A DNA stretch of 23,306 nt from DAISIK01 sp036822055 (GTDB lineage Bacteria; Verrucomicrobiota; Verrucomicrobiia; Opitutales; Puniceicoccaceae), in assembly GCA_036822055.1 (NCBI GenBank), contig DAISIK010000040.1:1-23306 (forward strand). The letters are read 5' to 3'. The notes beneath the pieces were generated by a model, which was not told the origin of the DNA, did not search any database, and saw only the letters and a list, made by a program, of their open reading frames with translations. This document shows positions 1 through 6,875 of the stretch, in pieces (position 1 is the first letter of the stretch; each line of letters starts with the position of its first letter). A program made the translations under genes and the position numbers.

Positions 1-184
1 CCTCCTCACTCAAGGTGGTGCGGAGGTGGAGTTTGCCGTTGCGCCAGGCGGCGCGGCAGGTGTTGTCGGCTTGTTCGGCGATGAGGCGGAAGACGCCTAG
101 AGCTTTGAGGTAGCCCATGAGGGGCTCGGGTGTGCAGCCGGGTAGAGGGATTTCGTGATGGGGGTTGTTTTGTCGATTCATCAT
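1..184 (-). CDS. csx17: Csx17 / Cas8 of type I-G (I-U) CRISPR-Cas, N-terminal fragment
   Basis: This is the first 61 codons of a gene that runs off the left edge of the window. The N-terminus contains EIPLPGCTPEPLMGYLKALG followed by a VFRLIAEQAD stretch and a basic/Trp segment (AAWRNGKLHLRTTL). That is the hallmark start of Csx17 (Cas8u2), the large Cascade subunit of type I-G systems, which takes part in target recognition. Two in-frame ATGs are adjacent, at 184 and 181. The first forms an ATGA overlap with the upstream KilA-N gene. The second lies 7 bases from a good AAGGAG and may be the true start. The gene follows cas3 and the KilA-N gene on the same strand. Identification rests on recognising the conserved N-terminus; the rest of the protein cannot be seen. 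Confidence 0.85.
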   Translation of the reverse strand, partial: MMNRQNNPHHEIPLPGCTPEPLMGYLKALGVFRLIAEQADNTCRAAWRNGKLHLRTTLSEE

Positions 185-1011
185 CTTTCTCCTTCCAAGT
201 GTTTGGTGATCCGAGCTGAAAGGGTCTGCATTTGACGAATGGCGATGGCGTTCAGGCGCTTGAGGCGATCGGACTGGGGAAGCCCCATGTGGATAAATTC
301 CGCATTCATATTCTCGATATTTGCGAGAACGAGGAGTTGTTCGAGGCTGGCGTGGTCGCGCATGTTGCCGTCTTTAGCGGGGTTTCCATTGCGCCACTGT
401 CCAGCGGTTTGGCCAAAGAGCGCAACGTTGAGGAGGTCGGCTTCATTGGCGTAGGTGATCGCGGCCTGTTTTGGAGTGACTTCCGGCGGGATGAGGTGGC
501 TCTGAATCGCGTCGGTGTGGATGCGATAGTTAATTTTGGCGAGGGTGCGGTTGAGGTTCCATGCGAGATCGAGGCGTCGGTTTTCGTCTTCTTTGAGGCG
601 TTGGAATTCCTTAATGAGGTAAATTTTGAATTCCGGGCTGATCCACATGCCGAACTCGAAAGCGATATCGCGGTGGGCGTAAGTGCCGCCGTAGCGCCCG
701 GCCTTTGCTTGCAGGCCGATGGCGATTGTTTTTTCCACCCACTCCTTTACGCTGAGCTTGTAGCTGTTCAGTCCGGCCTGATTTTTAATTGTGGCGAATT
801 CGCCGGAATTGAAATCCGGGTTGTGGACGGTCTCCCAAATGCCAAGGAATTCGACGGTGTTCCGGTTGCGTAGCCAGTCGGAGATGAAGAAATCCCCGTC
901 TTTAGCTTTGAGCATATCGGTGAGGGAGATGTAATCCTCATCTCCACGCTGAATGACAGCGATTTCGGTGCCTTTGACATGGACCTTGCTGGTGGTGTTT
1001 TTATTTTTCAT
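181..1011 (-). CDS. KilA-N domain protein embedded in the cas operon
   Basis: A 276-residue protein with a KilA-N fold at roughly residues 10-140. The first half has the DYISLTDML and DWLRNRNT segments. The second half has the typical GRYGGTYAHRDIAFEFGMW stretch followed by ISPEFKIYLIKEFQRL. KilA-N is a DNA-binding domain best known from phage and large-virus proteins, but it is also common in bacterial mobile and defence regions. The C-terminal half (about 145-276) is helical in character and I do not recognise it. The gene starts with ATG overlapping the cas3 stop as ATGA, and its own TGA overlaps the csx17 start, so it is built into the operon on both sides. No Shine-Dalgarno is evident at its start, so it probably depends on coupling to cas3. 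It is not a standard component of type I-G systems. A role in regulating or assisting the CRISPR system is inference only. Confidence 0.85.
   Translation of the reverse strand: MKNKNTTSKVHVKGTEIAVIQRGDEDYISLTDMLKAKDGDFFISDWLRNRNTVEFLGIWETVHNPDFNSGEFATIKNQAGLNSYKLSVKEWVEKTIAIGLQAKAGRYGGTYAHRDIAFEFGMWISPEFKIYLIKEFQRLKEDENRRLDLAWNLNRTLAKINYRIHTDAIQSHLIPPEVTPKQAAITYANEADLLNVALFGQTAGQWRNGNPAKDGNMRDHASLEQLLVLANIENMNAEFIHMGLPQSDRLKRLNAIAIRQMQTLSARITKHLEGER
189..194 (-). promoter_or_regulatory. Shine-Dalgarno sequence of csx17
   Basis: AAGGAG on the minus strand, inside the last codons of the KilA-N gene. It lies 4 bases before the ATG at 184 and 7 bases before the ATG at 181, so spacing favours 181. 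It suggests that csx17 has its own ribosome entry as well as coupling to the gene upstream. Confidence 0.6.
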
Positions 1012-3793
1012 CGGAATGGTTCGGGTCCCGGACCGAGTGCCGACAGGCTGGCAGCCTGTGCTACTTTGGAGGCGCGGCCATCGGCGGCGCGAAGGAGCGT
1101 TTCGAGGAGGGCCAGTTTAAAGGGGCCGAGGGTGTCGCGGAGGGCGAGGCAGCGTTCGGCCCACGAGGGTTGACCGAGGAATGGTTCCTGCTCTCCGAGG
1201 CCCAGTTCCATGGGCTCGAGCGATAAGGTGACAGGGGTGGAGGTCGTGTTGCCGCCGAGATCAATGCCGGGCAGCGCGTCGCCATCCCAGACGCCCCGGG
1301 CAAAGCGGCGGTCTTGGGCGCTCTCAGGGTTTGCTTTGGACGGAATCCATTCATCAGGCATGGAGCGTATGGAGAGGCGGATTTTACCGTGGTGTGCAGC
1401 GATCAGGTAGGCGGCGAGGTCGCGGAAGAGTGCGCCTGTATCGTCGTCTTGATTGAGGGGGAATCCGGAGTCTGGCAGAATTACTCCGAGAGCGGAGGCC
1501 AGCTCGTGGCGGAAGTGGGGCCGGCGGTCGTCGCCATCGGCGGGCTTTGAGGGAATGCGGCCTTTGCGCCATGCGGCCTCAGGAGCTTTGGCGGCAGGGC
1601 CATCGAGATGCTCGGCTTCGAGCAATTCGCCGATCAGTTTCGCTTGGAAGGCTGGATGCGCTTTACCCCAGTCGTGCCAGCGGGCTGCGTGACGGAGGGC
1701 GTTTGCTTCGTTTGCCGACAGGGCGTTTTCGCTGCTGCTGATGACCGTTTCCAATGCTTTGCATACGTCGTCAGTATGCTGAGCAATGGTTTGCCANNNN
1801 NNNNNNNNNNNNNNNNNNNNNNNNNNNNNNNNNNNNNNNNNNNNNNNNNNNNNNNNNNNNNNNNNNNNNNNNNNNNNNNNNNNNNNNNNNNNNNNNAAGA
1901 AGACAGGCTGGCAGCCTGTGCTACTTTGGCTTTTGGATCGCCGTTCCAGCCCGTGGGCAGGGTGTTTTCGCTGCCATCGTCGTAACCACCTTGGCTGGTG
2001 TGGAGCAAATAAACCTGGCCGGGATGCACATCGTTTGCCGAGACGGTTTGCCATTCTCGGTCAAGTGCGTTCCAGCGGTAGGCAGGACCTTGCTTTTTGA
2101 CGAAGTCGCGAAAATCGCCTATGCTCACCGTGCAAAGCTCTGAGCGCTGCGGAGCTGTTTCAGGCTCGCTAGAGTCGGCAGCGCCATTGGGTGTCCGGTT
2201 GAGCCAATGGCGCCAGAAGACCTGCACGTGGCTGTCGTCAGCATCGCGGATAAAGCGGTCAATATCGAGGTCGGCACCGGCGAGGTCAGGCGTCGTATCA
2301 AAGAGGTCGACAAGATCTTTGCGCCGGATGACGTGGCGGAACTGCGGGCGATCCGCGTCGGGCGAGACGATCCCTTCGAGGTGCTGGATGCCGGCGTTGT
2401 TTAATCCTTGGAGGCGCTCACGCCCAGCGTTGAGCGTGTTGGTGGCGTAAGGCAGGTGGTCTTTTTCCTCAGGCAGGTCAAACCAGTAGATGTGGGTCTT
2501 GGGGTAATGATGCTGACCATCGATGAGCCAGCGGTTGCAGCGCCCGAAGCGTTGGACAAGGGAGGACCATGGCGCGAGTTCGGTGAAAAGCGTTTGGGCG
2601 GAGAGGTCAACGCCCGCCTCGATCACCTGCGTGCTGACGACGATCTTGCCCGCCTTGTCCTCGTCTTTCTTGATTTCTCCAAGCACGCGTTGCCGGTCAT
2701 CGGGCCGAAACTGGGAGTGCAGCAGCAACACATCAGCATCGCCCTTGAGGAGTCTCTTGAGTTCCGAGAAAAGTTCGCGGGCCCGTTTGACAGTATTGAC
2801 GACCACAAGATTTAGGCCGTCGCTGGACCGGTTTTGCTCGATGAATTTCGCAACCGCTTGCAGATGTTTCGCGCCGGAGTCGGTAGCGGATTTATCGATG
2901 ACCTTGCTGGCCGTGCGGAGCGCCTCCACGCGACCGCCGTCTCGCATCTCAGTGTTGGATAGTCGAAGTGGGGCAGCGGCTAGCATATTATCCGGCATAT
3001 CTACGGTCTTGAGCCAGTCCGGTCGGATAGTTGCACTCATCCACCAACTGTGGCAACCCCGGCTGCCAAGCTCCTTGAAAGCGTTGCGGAAACCTTCCAG
3101 CTGGGTGGTCGCCGCAAGCCCCGGCCCCATGAGCTGCACTTCATCAATCACCCAAAGCGCGTCGTTGTTTAAAAGGGCGAAGTGCATGGGCCAGCGGTAG
3201 CGGGACATGCCGTAGCCGCGGTTGAGGGCGCGGGAGAGGAGCATGTCCTGGGTGCCGATGAGGATGGCGGGTTCTTCGAGGTAGAGGTCCCAGTCTTTGG
3301 ATGCGGGATCAACATCTTCGCCCCCCATGAGGACGACTACTCGGGGACGGGTAAAGGTAGAGCAGGCAGCTTGGCGGTTCTTTTCAAAATCGGGACTCAG
3401 GCTGGCTGCCTGTGCTACTTTGTTCAGCCAATTCTTGACCTCGCCCTCTGTTTGCTCGACAAGGGTCCGCATCGGGAGGCAATAAACGAGGCGACGCGGC
3501 CAAGCGTGGATATTGCCTGCGTCCTTTTTCGATCTTCCATTTTGGAAGATCAAAAAATTCCACAGCCATGCCAGCGTCACGCCTGCGGTTTTGCCAAGGC
3601 CGGTGGGGATGTCGATGAGGCGGGAGGCACATGGATGGGCGGTGGTGAGCCATCGGGAGGTTGGCTCGTCTGGCTTGTTGAGATCGCCATTGGCTTTGGG
3701 TGGTGGTTCGCCGCAAGCGAGGCGGCATTGCCATAGGTAGGGTTGATGGCCGGTGGCCGTTTGGAAGAGGTTGGTGAACGTTTGCGGGGTCAT
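1008..3793 (-). CDS. cas3: Cas3 helicase-nuclease, type I-G (I-U), interrupted by a scaffold gap
   Basis: Cas3 unwinds and degrades DNA after Cascade recognises a target. In this protein the superfamily 2 helicase comes first: Walker A IPTGLGKT at about 62-69, DEVQ at 217-220 and SAT at 253-255. The HD nuclease is C-terminal, after the gap: QHTDDV, RHAARWHDWGKAHPAF and IAAHHGK. Helicase-then-HD order is the type I-G arrangement. I chose the ATG at 3793 (MTPQTFTNLF, followed by TGHQPYLWQ) because family members start this way; a TTG at 3835 would only add a low-complexity leader. The two halves are in different frames only because 100 arbitrary Ns (1797-1896) stand for a gap of unknown length; this is not evidence of a frameshift. 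Three in-frame copies of a palindromic repeat add the peptide KVAQAASLS, near residue 125, just before the gap, and 11-19 residues before the stop. The stop overlaps the KilA-N gene by ATGA. Confidence 0.93.
1042..1069 (-). repeat. Palindromic element copy 1, in frame near the cas3 3' end
   Basis: On the minus strand this reads CCAAAGTAGCACAGGCTGCC followed by AGCCTGTC. The core is ACAGGCTG-G-CAGCCTGT on the plus strand, a perfect 8-base inverted repeat around one base. It encodes KVAQAASLS in the cas3 frame, followed by only ten more residues before the stop. It matches copy 2 over all 28 bases. Only one half of the longer element seen in copy 3 is present. Confidence 0.8.
1797..1896. other. 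Scaffold gap of 100 Ns inside cas3
   Basis: Exactly 100 Ns, the conventional length for a gap of unknown size. It falls between the helicase part and the HD part of cas3 and begins five bases beyond palindromic copy 2. The true number of missing bases is unknown. Confidence 0.98.
1902..1929 (-). repeat. Palindromic element copy 2, in frame in cas3 at the gap edge
   Basis: Identical to copy 1 over 28 bases, and again read as KVAQAASLS in the cas3 frame. The scaffold gap starts immediately beyond it. A repeated sequence here is a plausible cause of the assembly break. Confidence 0.8.
3357..3422 (-). repeat. Palindromic element copy 3 with both terminal inverted repeats, in frame in cas3
   Basis: The most complete copy. 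Its ends are GTAGAGCAGGCAGC (3357-3370) and GCTGCCTGTGCTAC (3405-3418), which are inverted repeats matching at 12 of 14 positions and enclosing a 62-base unit. On the coding strand it encodes KVAQAASLSP, then DFEKN, then RQAACSTF. It lies between the helicase segment around residue 122 and the VVVLMGG strand, so it looks like an inserted surface linker. It differs from copies 1 and 2 by one base in the shared CAGGCTGGCAGCCTGTGCTA core plus a short insertion. Confidence 0.75.
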
Positions 3794-4228
3794 TTGTTCG
3801 GGTAGGTTAGGGAGGGTCGGGGGCCGTGTCTGCAATGATTTTGATGGTTTGGTGTTTCAGCCTTGGGGAAAGGGGTTGGAGCCTTATTCGGGCAGGGTGG
3901 CCGGATGTGGAGAAGTGAGGAGGGATGAAGGAGGTGGTGGGGCCGGGATGAGCTCAAAAGGGGTGAGGCTCTCAATCAGATGATCGGGTGGGAAGGTGTC
4001 GTGGTGGTAGGGGGAGTGAAGGCGCTCATGGCTGTAGCAGAGGCCCGACTCGTGGATGCAAAGGCAACCTTTCCACCCTGTGAGAGACCGAGAAGCCCGA
4101 GGGAGCGACGCCGCGAAAAATCCATGGGGGAGACTCTGATGAAGAACTCGATGTTTCGTCAAGAGAATACCATACAAAGTATGACGGCAATTGAAAATTT
4201 TTGTTTGCCTGCAGTGATAGGTACTCAT
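3794..4228. other. Divergent intergenic region between cas3 and the WYL regulator
   Basis: 435 bases without a convincing gene. Open frames cross it on both strands, but their translations are low-complexity (Pro/Ser/His-rich or Gly/Val-rich), so I treat it as non-coding. It must hold the promoters of the cas operon and of the regulator. Visible structures are a bulged hairpin (GTGG, AAAGG, loop CAA, CCTTT, CCAC) at 4052-4076 and the inverted repeat CATAC-AAA-GTATG at 4171-4183. I see no convincing -35/-10 pair for cas3. Confidence 0.6.
4171..4183. promoter_or_regulatory. Inverted repeat CATAC-AAA-GTATG, candidate operator
   Basis: A perfect 5-base inverted repeat around AAA, 46 bases before the proposed start of the WYL regulator. 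CapW/BrxR-type regulators bind as dimers to inverted repeats near their own promoters, so this is a reasonable autoregulatory site. It is short and untested, so the call is tentative. Confidence 0.3.
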
Positions 4229-5071
4229 ATGTTCACATTATTTATGGCAAAAGCGGAATTATCCTTTTGGAGCGAGAGGCAGCGGCTTCAATTTGTAGAG
4301 CGGATCCTCTTTTGGAGGGGTTGGATCAACCGGCGTGATTTGATCCAGAATTTCGGAATTTCGCCTCCTCAGGCGACCAATGACCTGGTGCGCTACGTGA
4401 CGATGAATGCAGGCGGGTGTAACTACAATCTGAGGACAAAGCGGTATGAGGCGGCAGAGACAATGGAACCGATCCTGGTGGTGCCCGATTTCCTCAAGGA
4501 CCAGCAGGAGTTGGGAAGTGCCATCTGGACGGATGCGGATTTTCCGTTTTTTTGTGAGGCGGCAGTTCCCCAGCGGTCGCATTCACTTAAGATTGCCCAG
4601 GCGCTGTGTCGGGTGGCCCAGTCGGGTCAGTCGATTGAGGTAGCCTATTTCTCTGTCAGTTCGGGCAAGGAGGGCTGGCGACGTATCAGCCCGCGCACCT
4701 TTGGATCGGATGGTTTGCGGGTTCATGTGAGGGCGTTTTGCCACCAGAACATGGACTTTAGGGATTTTGTGATTGGCAGAATCAAGGAGGTTCGTGGGGC
4801 CGAGCCGTGCGGCTTTGCGGATCGGATGGATGCGGATTGGCATGAATCGACAACTTTGTTGATCCAGCCCAATCCGGAATTGAGGGAAGCAAAGAAGGTG
4901 GCTCTGGAGATGGACTATGGGATGGTGGACGGGATGCTACGGCTTACGGTGCGCCGGGCTTTCCAAATTTATACGGCCCGCCGATTGGGCTTTGTAAAGG
5001 ACCCGAAGGCGGTTGGGTATCCACTCCTTAACGAGATGGAGGAGTTGATCTGGGTTGGGACAACCGAATGA
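4229..5071 (+). CDS. WYL-domain transcriptional regulator, CapW/BrxR-like
   Basis: A regulator of about 280 residues with a winged helix-turn-helix at roughly 13-73, including LIQNFGISPPQATNDLVRY, which matches the FGIS-P-QAS-DL pattern of CapW/BrxR. A WYL domain follows at about 130-190 (IEVAYFS, HVRAFCHQNMDFRDFVIGRI), and a C-terminal WCX-like part comes after it. Such proteins repress defence operons (BREX, CBASS and others) and respond to an unidentified ligand or nucleic acid. The open frame extends upstream to 3980, but that part is non-homologous in character. Candidate starts are ATG 4229, with AGGT about 7 bases upstream, and ATG 4244, which fits the family length equally well. It is divergent from cas3, so control of the cas operon is the likely role (inference). 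Confidence 0.85.
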   Translation: MFTLFMAKAELSFWSERQRLQFVERILFWRGWINRRDLIQNFGISPPQATNDLVRYVTMNAGGCNYNLRTKRYEAAETMEPILVVPDFLKDQQELGSAIWTDADFPFFCEAAVPQRSHSLKIAQALCRVAQSGQSIEVAYFSVSSGKEGWRRISPRTFGSDGLRVHVRAFCHQNMDFRDFVIGRIKEVRGAEPCGFADRMDADWHESTTLLIQPNPELREAKKVALEMDYGMVDGMLRLTVRRAFQIYTARRLGFVKDPKAVGYPLLNEMEELIWVGTTE

Positions 5072-5172
5072 GGGTGGGCCAGTGGATGTCGTGGCGAGGC
5101 TGGCCGTTGTTCGACCCCGATAAGCCAAGAAAGGTTTTGCCATCTGGGGCAAAATCGACGGCAATCCGGGGT

Positions 5173-6231
5173 ATGAAGACTCCAAATTCTCTTTTTGCAA
5201 AGCTCGCCATTCTGGCGGTACTGCTCGGCCATTATTCATTCCCGACTTTGTCCGCTTGTTCCCGGGTCCTTTGGAATGACAACGAACGGGCTGTTATCGT
5301 GGGGCGGAACATGGATTGGTTTGAGGACATCCGCAGCAATATGTAGATCCTCCCCCGGGGAATGGAACGGAGCGGCCTAGCGGCAGTTAATCCGCTCGAG
5401 TGGACGAGCCAGTATGGAAGCGTTGTTCTGACAACCTATGACATTGGAGTGGCAGACGGCATAAATGAAAAGGGGCTGGCGGTCCACATGCTCTACCTTC
5501 CTGAGACTTCGGTTGGCCCTCGTGACCCCTCCCTCCCCGGGTTGGCGATGTCTTTGTGGGTTCAGTACTACCTTGATCTGTTTGCCACGGTGGAAGAGGC
5601 GGTTAGGTCTTTCGAAACGACCCCTTATCAGTTGCAAATGATGGTTGAACCCTCAAGCGGACGTGCCTCGACGGTCCACATTGCGATGAATGATGCCACG
5701 GGTGACTCGGCGGTAATCGAGTGCATTGATGGCGAGATCAAGATCTACCACGACCGCAGTTATGTGGTGATGACCAACCAGCCGTCTTTTGACCTGCAGC
5801 TGGAGAATCTCCGCCAGTACCGAGCTTTTGGCGGTGAGAAGCGTCTACCTGGAACTCATGAACCGGCGGATCGCTTTGTTCGCGGTGCCTACTACGTTAA
5901 GAATCTACCAAAGCCGCAATCTGATCGTGAGGCAATTGCGGCGCTGATGAGTGTGATGCGAAATGTTTCAGCACCTTTCGGAATTTCTGATCCCGAGAGG
6001 CCGAATGTCTCCTCTACCGTTTGGCGGACGATTACTGATTTAACGAACCGAGTGATGTACTACGATTCGGTCTTTAGTCCAAATGTTTTCTGGGTCGATC
6101 TCAAGGCAGTCGATTTCGACGCGGGGATGCCGGTACGGAAGCTGACGTTGGTTGATAATTTTGAACACTTCGGCAATGTTTCCAATAGTTTTGAAGTGGC
6201 TCAAATGTTTGAGTTCCTGGCTCCCGACTGA
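5173..6231 (+). pseudogene. Secreted choloylglycine hydrolase-family amidase (linear amide C-N hydrolase) with in-frame TAG
   Basis: The open frame would encode 352 residues but has an amber TAG at codon 58 (5344-5346). Residues 1-28 are a signal peptide (LAILAVLLGHYSF, then PTLSA), and cleavage would expose Cys29, the Ntn-hydrolase nucleophile. Other family landmarks are GRNMDW (catalytic Arg and Asp), INEKGL and the later MTNQPSF (catalytic Asn). These enzymes hydrolyse linear amides such as bile-acid conjugates, penicillin V or acyl-homoserine lactones; the substrate here is unknown. The frame resumes with ILPRGMERSG, and relatives have NLWVFPRGM at this place, so the stop reads as a Trp TGG changed to TAG. 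Everything after it is intact to the TGA at 6231. It may be a recent pseudogene, a strain polymorphism in the assembly or a base error. Confidence 0.85.
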
Positions 6232-6476
6232 GCATTTTTTGACCGTTCAGAAAGCTTAGGTTGGGGCATTTGGGGGCTGGAGCTTTATCAGCCGAGTCTC
6301 TGATCGGCTTGATGAAAGGAACCCGCTCGGGATTCCTGCTTTTCGATAGTCTGGTGAGGCTGACCTGAACGGCACTGTGGACGAATGATGAGCGAGTTGG
6401 CGGGTGGGAACCGATAGAGGGTGGTTCGGGGTCGAGCAAGGGTTTTGAAGGTGCTGGCGGCCCCTCCGTCGGACGG

Positions 6477-6875
6477 CTAAGGCGAGTTTTTCAGCCGGGA
6501 GGATTCACGTGGCGGGGAGGAGATCCTTCTGCGAGGGAGACGCGGATAGATGAGATCGAAGGTCAGGGTGAAGAGACCGCCAGCCATGATGGGACCGCCG
6601 AAGGAAAGGGCGAGGAAGAGGGAGCTCGTGGATCGGTAGATGAAGAAGGATACGCCAAGGCCGAAGACGGTTTGGGTGAGGCCGAGGACCTTGGCAGGCA
6701 GGTAGCGGGGGTCGCGGCGGATGCTTTGGATGGTGTTGATAACCGTCATGCCAAGGTTGAGGGCTTGAGCGGCGAAAATAGAGAGAGCGTATATGATATC
6801 GGGAGGGAGGCGGCGTGCATAGTTGGCCCCGACAATGAGAAGGACAAGGGCGAGGACGAGGCGAAGCTCGTTCAT
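6477..6875 (-). CDS. Small four-helix membrane protein, unknown function
   Basis: A 132-residue protein. Hydrophobic segments at about 4-20, 27-46, 62-80 and 86-106 suggest four transmembrane helices. A basic, Ser/Arg-rich tail follows (PRLPRRRISS onward), likely cytoplasmic. I do not recognise a family. Its ATG overlaps the stop of the ADP-ribosylglycohydrolase gene as ATGA, so the two are almost certainly co-translated and this is the second gene of a two-gene unit. No terminator hairpin is obvious after its stop; the 245 bases from 6232 to 6476 hold nothing I can identify. Confidence 0.7.
   Translation of the reverse strand: MNELRLVLALVLLIVGANYARRLPPDIIYALSIFAAQALNLGMTVINTIQSIRRDPRYLPAKVLGLTQTVFGLGVSFFIYRSTSSLFLALSFGGPIMAGGLFTLTFDLIYPRLPRRRISSPPRESSRLKNSP

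Noticed and set aside
232..873. Long plus-strand frame opposite the KilA-N gene
   Set aside because: It is antisense to a recognisable protein; its translation shows no domain and no upstream signal.
1042..3422. The three palindromic copies as a degenerate CRISPR array
   Set aside because: They are hundreds of bases apart, lie within coding sequence, and have no regular spacers.
1008..3835. cas3 as two separate or frameshifted genes, since its halves lie in different frames
   Set aside because: The frames are joined through 100 Ns of arbitrary length, so the frame change says nothing. Helicase and HD parts are complementary and in the expected type I-G order.
4191..4220. TTGAAA plus GTGATA/TGATAG as the promoter of the WYL gene
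   Set aside because: The putative -10 matches the consensus too poorly.
3980..4228. N-terminal extension of the WYL regulator
   Set aside because: The residues are low-complexity and not like the family, and the family N-terminus begins near the ATGs at 4229 and 4244.
5068..5346. A separate small gene before the amidase
   Set aside because: It is the 5' end of the amidase frame: signal peptide and catalytic Cys are there, and the frame continues after the TAG.
5344..5346. TAG recoded as an amino acid in this genome
   Set aside because: Several intact genes in the window end naturally in TAG (for example at 12705 and 14928), and no suppressor tRNA is visible.
6101..6439. Minus-strand frame overlapping the amidase 3' end
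   Set aside because: No recognisable domain; most of it is antisense to the amidase or in a featureless spacer.
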